Positions 53,744 to 62,971 of a stretch of 64,000 bases of DNA are shown here, in pieces. Location: NCBI GenBank assembly GCA_947492575.1, contig CANLNK010000009.1, positions 62,001-126,000 of the forward strand, in the 5' to 3' direction. The position numbers and the translations under genes are program-made. The DNA is from an uncultured Thalassotalea sp. (GTDB lineage: Bacteria; Pseudomonadota; Gammaproteobacteria; Enterobacterales; Alteromonadaceae). The notes beneath the pieces are model-generated. The model was not told the DNA's origin and ran no database searches. It saw only the letters and a program-made list of their open reading frames with translations. The first letter of the stretch is position 1. Every line of letters begins with the position of its first letter.

Positions 53744-55203
53744 AATCATCTAAGTTTAAATCTAGTTTAATTTCAGCAATATTGTTTAGTGCTGCCGTCT
53801 CTTCATTTGGCCAAGTTCATCAGGCCCAAGCTCAGCAGGCAAGTGCTCAACAAAACGGCGCTCAAAGCCAAGCTCAAACTCAAGAGCAAGCAAACGATGC
53901 TGCAACTAATACTGCGGCATCGCCGCAACGTAATGAGCTAATCAGTAACGAAGAGATACCAGCTCCACAAATCGATTACTATCGAAGCGACAATGTGACT
54001 AATCAAATTCCATATTTTGATAACCGCTTTCGCATTGATGCAATGCTCGACGAAATCACCTTATTGTTTTATCGAGCACCAGGTTCGCCGCCAATCATTC
54101 TTGTAAGACCAGATGGTACAAAGATCAAAGTTAACCAATTAGATGACGAGCGAATTGAATGGTTTGATGATCGCACCTTCGACATGATTAAAATTAAGAA
54201 GCCAATGCCAGGCCCTTGGCAAGCAATTGGTCAAATTATTCAAGGCAGCCACATCATGGTGATGTCTGACGTCAAGATTGAGGTGGAACCTTTGCCTGAA
54301 ATCTTGTTGTCAGGTGAAACCTTGAAAGTGACAGGTCGTTTATATAACGGTGACCAAGCGATAGATACACCAGCGTTTAAAGAAGTTGTTCGCCTAGATG
54401 TCGATTTTTTCAGTACAAACAATTCGGCTTTTGACAATTTTGGTGCTGAACCGATAAAGCTGACGACATTTCGTGATGATGGACGTAATTTAGATGAGTA
54501 TGCCAATGACAGTATATTTACCGGTGAATTCGAGTTAACGTTTGCTCCAGGTGAGTGGGTACCGCTTTATTATATTAAGCTACCCATGGCGAGTAGAGAA
54601 TTAAGACAAAAGCCTGTTATTGTTCACCATAACCCGATTAGCTTGGCAGCAGAAACAACAACTGTGGAAGAGGAATTTCACCAGTTGATCATTAACATTG
54701 ATGACGAAGTTGTTGACCCGAATAGTCTAGTGTTTCAAGGCAATATTACGTTTCCCGATAAACAAGTTGAGCCTTTTTCTGTTATGGAAGGAGAGGGCAA
54801 ACAACGTATCTATCCGGTTGCATATACAGAGCCGGGTATTCATCGTGTGAAAATAGGCGCTTTTGGTAAAACACTTTCTGGTCGAGAGTTTCGTCTTATA
54901 GTGCCTGAATTCTCTTTTAATGTAGAACGCAGGCCCGATCAGATGCCGGTAACCATTATTAATGAAGCTGGCGAAGAGATGCTAGTGCCTGCGGCCGAAG
55001 CCGAGATTGTTTCTCCTAAAATGACGATTGAAGAGGAACTTGCCATTCTTCGTGAAGAACAATTGGCTAAACAAGAAGCAGAGCAACAAGCGACCCTGAT
55101 GTTCATTGGTATTGCCAATGGGGTTTTAATTTTAGTTGTGTTGATTGGTTTTGGTGTTTACTGGTTTTTAAAGAAGAAAAAAGCCAAAAAGGAAGAGAAA
55201 TAA
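53728..55203 (+). CDS. TIGR03503-type membrane-anchored periplasmic protein
   Basis: A 491-residue exported protein, GTG start at 53728 inside the end of dnaQ. Signal peptide to QAQAQ, a Gln/Ala-rich linker (residues about 30-70), then FDNRFRIDAMLDEITLLFYRAPGSPP and several beta-sandwich domains (IMVMSDVKIEVEPLPEILLSGETLKVTGRLY; RDDGRNLDEYANDSIFTGEFELTF). A coiled coil (EEELAILREEQLAKQEAEQQ) and one C-terminal membrane helix end in a lysine-rich tail. Function is unknown. The position after dnaQ and before tRNA-Asp is shared by many Alteromonadales and Vibrionales. Confidence 0.85.
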   Translation: MAKAVKSSKFKSSLISAILFSAAVSSFGQVHQAQAQQASAQQNGAQSQAQTQEQANDAATNTAASPQRNELISNEEIPAPQIDYYRSDNVTNQIPYFDNRFRIDAMLDEITLLFYRAPGSPPIILVRPDGTKIKVNQLDDERIEWFDDRTFDMIKIKKPMPGPWQAIGQIIQGSHIMVMSDVKIEVEPLPEILLSGETLKVTGRLYNGDQAIDTPAFKEVVRLDVDFFSTNNSAFDNFGAEPIKLTTFRDDGRNLDEYANDSIFTGEFELTFAPGEWVPLYYIKLPMASRELRQKPVIVHHNPISLAAETTTVEEEFHQLIINIDDEVVDPNSLVFQGNITFPDKQVEPFSVMEGEGKQRIYPVAYTEPGIHRVKIGAFGKTLSGREFRLIVPEFSFNVERRPDQMPVTIINEAGEEMLVPAAEAEIVSPKMTIEEELAILREEQLAKQEAEQQATLMFIGIANGVLILVVLIGFGVYWFLKKKKAKKEEK

Positions 55204-55275
55204 CCGTTGGTTTGTTGTAAAAATATTCGTTTTGGCTGACAAATACGCAGTTGAAAAATATTATAAAAAAAGTGG

Positions 55276-55304
55276 TTGACGGATAGGATTCATATCCGTA
55301 ATAT
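55276..55304 (+). promoter_or_regulatory. Sigma-70 promoter of tRNA-Asp
   Basis: TTGACG (55276-55281) and TAATAT (55299-55304) are 17 bases apart, a near-consensus pair, followed by GC-rich TCGCTCCGC, the kind of discriminator found in stringently controlled stable-RNA promoters. It ends about 45 bases before the tRNA. Confidence 0.8.
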
Positions 55305-55349
55305 TCGCTCCGCATTCAACGAGATGTTGTTGGAAAGCAGAGACAGATG

Positions 55350-55426
55350 CGGAGTGGTAGTTCAGTTGGTTAGAATACCGGCCTGTCACGCCGGGGGTCG
55401 CGGGTTCGAGTCCCGTCCACTCCGCC
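55350..55426 (+). tRNA. tRNA-Asp (GTC)
   Basis: A 77-base tRNA with acceptor stem GGAGTGG / CCACTCC, D arm GTTCAGTTGGTTAGAAT, anticodon stem CCGGC / GCCGG around CTGTCAC (anticodon GTC at 55385-55387), T arm GCGGGTTCGAGTCCCGT and an encoded CCA. It closely resembles E. coli tRNA-Asp. It stands alone. Confidence 0.98.
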
Positions 55427-55778
55427 ACTATTTACTTGTCTAAATTATATTTCCTAAATATTTACGATTAGTAGTCGCTAAGCTTTTATAGCAGATTATT
55501 TCTTATGTATGTTCGTCAACGTTTAAGCTATTTATACGAATACTCAATTAGTTGCGATTTTCTTACTCATCACCTTTCAAATTCATTTTCCAATAGCTAA
55601 TAACAGCTAACTTCAATAACTTTTGATTGGCTTACACACTGGTTAATTATTAACTCGATAAATTTTTGCTTAAACCAGTGATATTTACTGTGGTTATCTC
55701 TATCATCTGTATAGGGACTATAGCGATTAAATGTCGATTGAGTCCTAATTAATATGGAATTCATTGCAAGGACGAAAT
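55427..55778. other. Intergenic stretch after tRNA-Asp
   Basis: About 350 AT-rich bases. I see no gene or clear signal; there is no tandem tRNA and no attachment-site repeat of the tRNA 3' end nearby. Confidence 0.6.
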
Positions 55779-56459
55779 ATGAAGTTAATAACTTTCCTAT
55801 CAGCTGTATTTGTAACTCTACTTGTTCATTGCTCCGCATGGGGAGAAACAAGTAAAGGCGACTCTTACGTCAATCCAGACACTATTATTGCGAAGGTGTT
55901 TGACAAAAACATTACAATAAGAGATTTGAACGATACTCAGTTAACAATCTTGCCGGGAAGTTACTTACCAAAGCCATCCCAAATTGATGACGAGTATCGA
56001 TATAAAGTGATGCGTTATCTAATTAGCCAAGAGATAAACTTAGCACTGGATAAGCAATGTAACGTTTCGGTGAGCACTAGTGACCTAGAAGCATATACCA
56101 AATTCATGAGTAACGTTATGTTTGATTTTAAATTGCGACATCCCGGCGATAAAACGGTCGAATTACAAGAAAGTTCTGTAAAGTCAATGGGGCAATCTGA
56201 ATGGGCAAAACATTACCGCCATAAATGTTTATACGAAATGTACGGCGGTGCTGTTATTTTTCAACAAGCAAGCCCACAAGAGCCTGTAGGAGCGCTCAAA
56301 GCACACTTAGAAAAGTTAACGCGTGAAGGTGACTTGGTGATCATGAGAGCGGATTTTAGCCAACGATTTTGGCAATACTTCAAACGCAAGCACTCCTTTG
56401 AAATCCCATCTGAGAAGGTTGATTTTAGTCAACCTTGGTGGGTGAAGGCTAAGCATTAA
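55779..56459 (+). CDS. Secreted SurA-N-like protein without isomerase domain
   Basis: A 226-residue protein from ATG 55779 (AAGGACG upstream). Signal peptide to SAWGET. IIAKVFDKNITIRDLNDTQL resembles the opening of SurA/PpiD-type chaperones, and a helical middle follows (DDEYRYKVMRYLISQEINLALDK; DLEAYTKFMSNVMFDFKLRH), but no parvulin isomerase domain is present. It may be a periplasmic chaperone or an orphan. It stands alone, after tRNA-Asp. Confidence 0.65.
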   Translation: MKLITFLSAVFVTLLVHCSAWGETSKGDSYVNPDTIIAKVFDKNITIRDLNDTQLTILPGSYLPKPSQIDDEYRYKVMRYLISQEINLALDKQCNVSVSTSDLEAYTKFMSNVMFDFKLRHPGDKTVELQESSVKSMGQSEWAKHYRHKCLYEMYGGAVIFQQASPQEPVGALKAHLEKLTREGDLVIMRADFSQRFWQYFKRKHSFEIPSEKVDFSQPWWVKAKH

Positions 56460-56564
56460 CTTTAATTCGAATGGTCTGTAAAGAAATGCAAAATGAGCTA
56501 TGAGGTAAAGCCGACTCTTGTATAACGCATTAGATTTACAAAGTCTGCTTGGATGAAAAACTAA

Positions 56565-57509
56565 CTAAGCAGAAGGGTGTTGATTAAGCGGAATGTTCGT
56601 CTTAGCCTCGTGTTCATTTGCTTGGTATAACTGGTGGATTAATTGGTCTTTTGCTACCCATTCGTCATTTAGCCACTGTTGGAAGCCTTGTTTGAAACTA
56701 TCGTCATTGAAGTAATCGCCAATGATTGCATCTGTCACTTCAATTTGATCTACATTAACAATGATTTTAGTTAGCTTGCCTGATAAAACGTCTTTAATAA
56801 TATGACCAGGATTGTCAGGGTAGAGTACTGTAACGTTAAGTACTTTATCAAATTGATCACCCAGTGCGGCTAAGGTAAAGGCAATACCACCAGCTTTAGG
56901 TTTCAATAAATACTGAAAAGGGCTTTTTTGTTGTTGATGTTTTTCGTTGGTAAAACGTGTACCTTCAACAAAATTGATAATCGTCGTCGGGTTATCTTTA
57001 AACGCTTGGCATGACTTTTTAGTCGTTTCTATATCTTGGCCCCTTAGCTCAGGGTGTTTAGCTAAAAACTTTTGGCTATAGCGCTTCATAAAAGGCATTT
57101 CAAGCGCCCAACAAGCCATCCCTAAAAAAGGGACTTTCTTAAGAGTATCTTTTAGGAAAAACTTAGGCTCAGGCGTATGCTCTCTCGCGATCTCTGCAAG
57201 TACTAAAATATCCAGCCAACTTTGATGGTTAGCTAGCAATAAATACCAGCCGTCTTTAGATAAATTTTCTGTGCCGTGGATTTGCCACTCCACAGGATTG
57301 GCAAGTCGAATGATTAACGTGTTGTTGTAAGTCCATAGACGGTAAACACTGTGCATTGGGCGGTAAAGTAGGCGATGAAACGCTTTAACAGGAATTAGAA
57401 ACTTTAAAAGGCCACCTAAAAAAACAATACTGCCACTAAACGCAAGGTTTAAACTGAATAGTGTAAAAGTGAGAGGCATTAGAAAAAAGCTTGGCAACCC
57501 TGACAACAT
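56565..57509 (-). CDS. YihG-like PlsC-type acyltransferase
   Basis: A 314-residue inner-membrane acyltransferase. N-terminal membrane segment (LMPLTFTLFSLNLAFSGSIVFLG), then the catalytic HX4D in NHQSWLDIL (about residue 93-98) and the phosphate-binding EGTRFT, both hallmarks of 1-acyl-sn-glycerol-3-phosphate acyltransferases. The length and PMFLM-type N-terminus match E. coli YihG rather than PlsC itself, so it probably adjusts the acyl chain at the sn-2 position of phospholipids. It lies after fadE on the same strand; a hairpin with T runs between them probably terminates both sides. Confidence 0.88.
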   Translation of the reverse strand: MLSGLPSFFLMPLTFTLFSLNLAFSGSIVFLGGLLKFLIPVKAFHRLLYRPMHSVYRLWTYNNTLIIRLANPVEWQIHGTENLSKDGWYLLLANHQSWLDILVLAEIAREHTPEPKFFLKDTLKKVPFLGMACWALEMPFMKRYSQKFLAKHPELRGQDIETTKKSCQAFKDNPTTIINFVEGTRFTNEKHQQQKSPFQYLLKPKAGGIAFTLAALGDQFDKVLNVTVLYPDNPGHIIKDVLSGKLTKIIVNVDQIEVTDAIIGDYFNDDSFKQGFQQWLNDEWVAKDQLIHQLYQANEHEAKTNIPLNQHPSA

Positions 57510-57688
57510 TAATATTCGCTCCTGCTAAAACGGCGATTCTTTCTGTAATAAAAACATCATTTTAACGACATTTTCCAAAAGGTGTACTGATATGTTTGTC
57601 ACATCTGTTCGCTGAAATTTAACTACTTTTATAAAAAGTCCATTTATAACAACAGTGTAATGGTTAACGTATGGTTTTTGTAGGCATA

Positions 57689-57713
57689 AAAAAACCTGCC
57701 GAAGCAGGTTTTT
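57689..57713. terminator. Bidirectional terminator between acyltransferase and fadE
   Basis: AAAACCTGC (57691-57699), loop CGAA, GCAGGTTTT (57704-57712), with an A run before and a T run after. The stem with a stable CGAA loop would stop transcription from fadE reading on the minus strand. Confidence 0.85.
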
Positions 57714-57746
57714 ATCAATTGTTATTTAGCCTATTGACTGAGAAAA

Positions 57747-60209
57747 TTATGCAGCGTGTTCTTGGCGTTGTGCAATTTCATCAAGTAGTAGTTTACCCGC
57801 AGGTAAGTCACTTGGGTCGAAATCGTCTACGTCAATCGTCGCTTTACGGCCAATTTCAGCACGCTTCAATAGCTCAGCTTCTTCTGCCGTAATCGCATTT
57901 GCTGCTAAACCTTGCTCTGCCACTTCATTTAAACGGAAGAACGGAAGCTTCTTGCCAACTGCACGACACACTTTGTCGTACACTGGTTCAGCTGCAAGAA
58001 TGTCATCTAATGTTTGCTCAAGCATACCTAGTACATTCTCTGGCTCACGCGTTAAGTATTGGCCTTGACCGATACGGTTACGAGTATCGCTTGGCGTTTG
58101 CAAGATGCGAGATACTTTATGATCTAACTTATCAGATGGTTTAGTTAACCAGCTACCATATGGCAGAATAATCGCGCGTAGAGCAATTGAAACTGCTTTG
58201 TTAGGGAAGTTGGAAATTAACTCATCAATAGCTACTTGTGTTTTGTATAGGCTGTCTTCAACTGCCCACTGAACTAGTGGTAAATCAGCTGACTGACGAC
58301 CTTCATCGTTGTAGCGCTTTAATGTCGCTGAAGCTAGGTATAGATGGCTTAAAATGTCACCCAAACGTGCTGAAATGCGTTCGCGACGTTTTAAGTCACC
58401 ACCAAGTGTTAACATTGCAATGTCAGATAACATCGCTAAGTTAGAGCTAAAGCGAGTCATTAACTGGTAGTAACGTCCAGTAGCATCATTATGCGGTTTA
58501 GCAACAAAGCGTGAACCTGATAATGACATCCATAAGCTACGGAAGATGTTGCTAGTAGCAAAACCGATGTGGCCGAATAATGCGTGATCGAAATCGTCTA
58601 ACGCTTTGTTGAAATCACTGTTACCAGCTGCTTCTAATTCAGCTAATACGTAAGGATGACAACGAATAGCACCTTGACCGTAAATGATCATGTTACGGGT
58701 AAGAATGTTTGCACCTTCTACCGTAATAGCGACTGGCGCACCTTGGTAACCACGCGCTAAGTAGTTAGCTGGACCCATACATACACCTTTACCACCATGG
58801 ACATCCATAGCGTCAGTGATTGAATCGCGCATTTTCTCAGTTAAGTGATATTTAGCAATAGCAGAAATTACTGATGGCTTTTCACCTAAATCGATAGCAC
58901 CAGTAGACATTGTTGTTACAGCGTCCATTAGGTAAGCGTTGCCACCGATACGCGCCATAGCTTCTTCGATACCTTCCATTTTACCAATAGGTAATTTGAA
59001 TTGGCGACGAATGCGAGCATATGCACCTGTTGCAAGTGCAACTGATTTAACACCACCAGCACTGTTTGAAGGTAGGGTGATTGCACGGCCCACAGATAGA
59101 CACTCAACTAGCATTCTCCAACCTTGGCCAGCCATTTTCGGGCCACCGATAATGAAATCTAGTGGTACAAAAACCTCTTCACCTTGTGTTGGGCCATTTT
59201 GGAATGGCACGTTTAATGGGAAGTGACGACGACCTGTTACTACACCATCTAAATCCGTTGGGATTAGGGCACAAGTAATGCCTAAGTCTTCCTCTTCACC
59301 TAACAATCCGTCAGGATCGTACATTTTGAATGCAAGGCCAAGTACTGTTGCTACTGGTGCTAACGTAATGTAACGCTTGTCCCAAGTAAGCTTCATACCT
59401 AGTACTTCTTTACCATTGAACTCGCCTTTACACACAATACCAAAATCTGGAATTGCACCAGCGTCTGAACCGGCTTCTGGGCTTGTTAATGCGAAACAAG
59501 GGATCTCATCACCTTTTACCAATCGTGGTAAGTAGTAGTCTTGCTGCTCTTTAGTACCGTAATGCTGAAGTAGCTCGCCTGGGCCTAGAGAGTTAGGTAC
59601 ACCAACAGTACTTGCTAAAACTGAGCTAGCGCCTGTTAGTTTCTGTAATACTCGAGACTGTGCGTAAGCACTAAATTCTAAACCACCGTATTCTTTTTTG
59701 ATGATCATGGCGAAGAATTTGTTATCTTTAAGGTATTGCCATACTTCTGGAGATAAATCGGCACGTTCGTGTGTGGTATCCCAATCGTCTACCATTTTAC
59801 ACACTTCTTCTACTGGACCATCTAAGAATGCTTGCTCTTCAGCAGATAAGCGAGGCTTAGGGAAGCTGTGAAGTTTGTTCCAGTCTGGGTTGCCGCGGAA
59901 AAGATCAGCTTCGAACCAAGTAGTACCTGCATCAATAGCTTCTTTTTCAGTACGGGACATTTCCGGCATAATGCCTTTAAAAAGTTTTAATAAAGGCTTA
60001 CTGATGTATTCCTTTCTAAAACTTGTGATGTTTAACGGAAGAGCGATAGCGGCAAAGATTAACCAGCCGATAAGCGAAACAACGTCAAATACAGTACCTA
60101 TCACCATAAGTATTCCGAATACCATAGTGTAGGTCGTTAAAGCGGCTCTTGTATAAGCCATAAACCAGCTAAGAATAAATGCGCTGGCAAACCAAATTAA
60201 AGTTTCCAC
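57747..60209 (-). CDS. fadE: Acyl-CoA dehydrogenase (FadE type)
   Basis: An 820-residue enzyme for the first step of fatty acid beta-oxidation, much longer than ordinary acyl-CoA dehydrogenases but normal for FadE. Two N-terminal membrane helices ([46 protein letters not shown]) anchor it to the inner membrane. The dehydrogenase core has [41 protein letters not shown] and [25 protein letters not shown], the last near the expected catalytic glutamate region. Divergent from a yafJ-type gene, as in E. coli. Confidence 0.95.
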   Translation of the reverse strand: METLIWFASAFILSWFMAYTRAALTTYTMVFGILMVIGTVFDVVSLIGWLIFAAIALPLNITSFRKEYISKPLLKLFKGIMPEMSRTEKEAIDAGTTWFEADLFRGNPDWNKLHSFPKPRLSAEEQAFLDGPVEEVCKMVDDWDTTHERADLSPEVWQYLKDNKFFAMIIKKEYGGLEFSAYAQSRVLQKLTGASSVLASTVGVPNSLGPGELLQHYGTKEQQDYYLPRLVKGDEIPCFALTSPEAGSDAGAIPDFGIVCKGEFNGKEVLGMKLTWDKRYITLAPVATVLGLAFKMYDPDGLLGEEEDLGITCALIPTDLDGVVTGRRHFPLNVPFQNGPTQGEEVFVPLDFIIGGPKMAGQGWRMLVECLSVGRAITLPSNSAGGVKSVALATGAYARIRRQFKLPIGKMEGIEEAMARIGGNAYLMDAVTTMSTGAIDLGEKPSVISAIAKYHLTEKMRDSITDAMDVHGGKGVCMGPANYLARGYQGAPVAITVEGANILTRNMIIYGQGAIRCHPYVLAELEAAGNSDFNKALDDFDHALFGHIGFATSNIFRSLWMSLSGSRFVAKPHNDATGRYYQLMTRFSSNLAMLSDIAMLTLGGDLKRRERISARLGDILSHLYLASATLKRYNDEGRQSADLPLVQWAVEDSLYKTQVAIDELISNFPNKAVSIALRAIILPYGSWLTKPSDKLDHKVSRILQTPSDTRNRIGQGQYLTREPENVLGMLEQTLDDILAAEPVYDKVCRAVGKKLPFFRLNEVAEQGLAANAITAEEAELLKRAEIGRKATIDVDDFDPSDLPAGKLLLDEIAQRQEHAA

Positions 60210-60380
60210 TTTTCTTTCCTTACTTGTAAGAGGTCAGACCACGCTAGATTAGATCGTTATCCTGACAATTTCAAACAATATTTTTACTAAAGAACGCAAC
60301 AAATGGGGTTGCCGATCACTGTAAATACGGTATCTTACCCTCTTAATTATAGCCTGAAGAAGAGGAGTAATGGGCGGACT

Positions 60381-61175
60381 ATGTGTGAGTTATTAGCGAT
60401 GAGTGCAAATGTGCCAACCGATATTTGCTTCAGTTTCACTGGGCTAATGCAGCGTGGAGGAAATACAGGTCCTCACAAAGATGGTTGGGGAATTACCTTT
60501 TATGAAGGTAAAGGTTGTCGCAGTTTTAAAGATCCAGAGCCAAGTGCCCATTCGCGTATTGCAGAGCTCGTTACTGACTATCCAATTAAAAGCGAATCTG
60601 TAATTTGTCATATCCGGCAGGCTAATTCTGGTGCTGTTTGTTTAGAGAATACGCACCCGTTTATACGGCAAATGTGGGGACGTAATTGGACCTATGCCCA
60701 TAACGGTCAGCTAAAAGGCTTTGCTGAAGAACTCCCTGTGAAAGCGCACGTACCTGTAGGAACAACAGACAGTGAGCATGCTTTTTGTTGGATACTCGAT
60801 CAGCTTCACTATAAATTTGGCGCAGAGCGCCCTGAGACTGAAACCTTGTACCGCTTCATTGCCATGTGCGCAAGGAAGATCAATTCGCTAGGTGTTTTTA
60901 ACTTAATTTTGACCGATGGTGAATATTTGTTTGCGTTTTGCTCTAACAATTTACATTGGATCACACGTAAGGCGCCATTCGGTGAAGCAAAGTTAATCGA
61001 CGCAGAAGTCGTGGTCGACTTTAAACAAGAAACTACGATTGATGATGTAGTAACCGTTATCGCGACTCAGCCGTTAACCAATAATGAGCAGTGGCACAAA
61101 ATGATGCCTGAACAATGGCATTTGTTTTACAAAGGAAAATCTGTATTGAAAGGCGATGTAGAACAGGGTGCCTAG
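60381..61175 (+). CDS. yafJ: Class II glutamine amidotransferase (YafJ type)
   Basis: A 264-residue Ntn-type hydrolase. The frame is open from 60303, but the real start is ATG 60381, which puts the catalytic cysteine at residue 2 (MCELLAMSANVPT) as the family requires. Other signatures: RGGNTGPHKDGWGITFYEG, HIRQANSGAVCLENTHPF and YAHNGQLKGF. Such stand-alone glutaminase domains probably act on glutamine or gamma-glutamyl compounds; the acceptor is unknown. Divergent from fadE. Confidence 0.9.
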   Translation: MCELLAMSANVPTDICFSFTGLMQRGGNTGPHKDGWGITFYEGKGCRSFKDPEPSAHSRIAELVTDYPIKSESVICHIRQANSGAVCLENTHPFIRQMWGRNWTYAHNGQLKGFAEELPVKAHVPVGTTDSEHAFCWILDQLHYKFGAERPETETLYRFIAMCARKINSLGVFNLILTDGEYLFAFCSNNLHWITRKAPFGEAKLIDAEVVVDFKQETTIDDVVTVIATQPLTNNEQWHKMMPEQWHLFYKGKSVLKGDVEQGA

Positions 61176-61393
61176 GGGGATTAGACAGTTTAGGTATTTT
61201 TAGAGTAGAAAGCTGTAATCTTTCTGCTTATTTGGGTGTGTTTTCAGCTTTTTGTCATGTCGCTATAAGCTTGAGGCTTAACGGTTTGTTAAGGGGTTTC
61301 AATCGGTTAAGCCTAGGCTTCGTCTACTTGGTCTATTCTCTGTCCATTCGCTACTAGAGTACAGCCAGATGTTGCTTGCAGAAAAGTATGGTA

Positions 61394-62179
61394 TTACTCA
61401 GTAATGGAAGTTAGTTGCGCTTCGAATTGCTCTACGCCACCTTTTACTTGGTATAGCTTTACGAGTAAATAATTTAATTCAGGTGCAAACCACGCATAAG
61501 TCACGCGTTTCTTATCGACTACCTCACGCTTTAAGCGCACAGCTTTTACTAAGCCAAATGGCAACATAACATCTTCTTCACCATCGTATTGATAAACATA
61601 GTTTTTGATGGAACCTGATGTGCTTACCACAGGATACACGAAGTGAGACTGTTTCGGGTTTTCAATCAAATTTAGACGATTTTGAAAGTGATAACTTAAC
61701 TTATCTTGGATGTTCTCTGGAAAGTTAATGTCTCTAACTTTCTTCTTTCTGACATTGGTCGCTTTGTTCTCGTCAACGTTATAAAGCCAGTCATAGTGTT
61801 TATCCTTTCCTGTGCCTTCACGAGTAAAGGTGTAGCGAGTCGGAATAACTTTATTGCCATCTAGTTTTACCACTGATGTTTCGTGGCGCTCATCTGAAAA
61901 AATAAGCCACTCTATTTCTGTTTTATAGCTGTACTCAGCGAAACCGTTGTCGAGGTATTTCAATTGGCGAATGCCTGTACCGACAGGTTTAGATTTGTGT
62001 AATACGCTATATTTGGCCGTAAATGGCGCAATAGTAGGGGATGTTGAGCTAATCGGTGTTGTTTCTTGCTGTTGTACTGGCTCAACTAAATCTTTTTGTG
62101 CCGCTTGCTGTTGCACCTGAGCAAGTACGCTTGGTGCAGCCACCATGATTGAAAGAAACAAAGTTTTTAACATCAACAT
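61394..62179 (-). CDS. DUF3108 exported protein
   Basis: A 261-residue protein with a signal peptide (MLMLKTLFLSIMVAAPSVLA) and a Gln-rich linker (QVQQQAAQKDLVEPVQQQ). The DUF3108 beta-sheet domain follows: FTAKYSVLHKSKPVGTGIRQLKYLDNG, ERHETSVVKLDGNKVIPTRYTF, and AWFAPELNYLLVKLYQVKGGVEQFEAQL at the C-terminus. This periplasmic family has no firm function. It is the first gene downstream of purN on the same strand, an arrangement common in Alteromonadales, with a 137-base gap. Confidence 0.87.
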   Translation of the reverse strand: MLMLKTLFLSIMVAAPSVLAQVQQQAAQKDLVEPVQQQETTPISSTSPTIAPFTAKYSVLHKSKPVGTGIRQLKYLDNGFAEYSYKTEIEWLIFSDERHETSVVKLDGNKVIPTRYTFTREGTGKDKHYDWLYNVDENKATNVRKKKVRDINFPENIQDKLSYHFQNRLNLIENPKQSHFVYPVVSTSGSIKNYVYQYDGEEDVMLPFGLVKAVRLKREVVDKKRVTYAWFAPELNYLLVKLYQVKGGVEQFEAQLTSITE

Positions 62180-62316
62180 CTACCTTTAATTTTATTGTTA
62201 TTCTGCTGAACTACATTACTGCATAGTGCTTTAATCGCCATGCTTTTGTAATAAGAGACCTAAAACAACTTGCGTAGCGTAGCAAAGTGCAATACACACC
62301 AGTCGATACCAGCGAG

Positions 62317-62961
62317 TTATTCTTCGCTTGCGTATCCAGACTGAGGTAAAACATGCTCATCGAGAATCGCTTGCTCATTTCGCATTGATAAACGACCTTG
62401 GCACAACCATTTTACCACTAGTGGGTAAATACGGTGCTCTTGCTGGTGTACTCGGCTCGCTAGGTCTTCAGCAGTATCTTGTTCAAATACTGGCACTTTT
62501 GCTTGCAGAATAACAGGACCGCCATCTAATTCTTCGGTAACAAAATGTACACTAACACCGTGTTCATTGTCACCTGCATCTATTGCACGCTGGTGAGTAT
62601 TTAAACCCTGATACTTAGGCAACAAAGATGGGTGAATGTTCAATAAACGACCCAAATAATGTTGAACAAAGGCTGGCGTTAGGATTCGCATAAAGCCTGC
62701 AAGCACAACAACGTCAGGTTTATATTGGTCGATAGTGTCGATTAAAGATAAATCGTAAGCTTCGCGGCTGTCGAAGTCTTTATGGGAGAGTGTTGATACA
62801 GGAATATCTGCATTTTGGGCACGGGTTAGGCCGTAAGCGTCGGCCTTATTTGAAATAACCCCGACGACTTCGCCAGGGTATTCAGATGATTTGCAGGCGT
62901 CGATTATCGCCTGCAAATTTGTGCCACCGCCGGATATAAGAACAACAATTCGGCTAGACAT
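62317..62961 (-). CDS. purN: Phosphoribosylglycinamide formyltransferase
   Basis: A 214-residue enzyme transferring the formyl group from 10-formyltetrahydrofolate to GAR in purine synthesis. GGGTNLQAIIDACK holds the phosphate loop; LNIHPSLLPKYQGLNTHQRAI carries the catalytic Asn and His, and DNEHGVSVHFVTEELDGGPV the catalytic Asp. I chose ATG 62961, 9 bases after AAGG, over an in-frame GTG at 62970. It follows purM by about 10 bases on the same strand, the usual operon. Confidence 0.96.
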   Translation of the reverse strand: MSSRIVVLISGGGTNLQAIIDACKSSEYPGEVVGVISNKADAYGLTRAQNADIPVSTLSHKDFDSREAYDLSLIDTIDQYKPDVVVLAGFMRILTPAFVQHYLGRLLNIHPSLLPKYQGLNTHQRAIDAGDNEHGVSVHFVTEELDGGPVILQAKVPVFEQDTAEDLASRVHQQEHRIYPLVVKWLCQGRLSMRNEQAILDEHVLPQSGYASEE

Positions 62962-62971
62962 AATAGGCACC

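Noticed and set aside
55350-55426. tRNA-Asp as an integration site
   Set aside because: No repeat of the tRNA 3' end, no integrase and no mobile genes follow.
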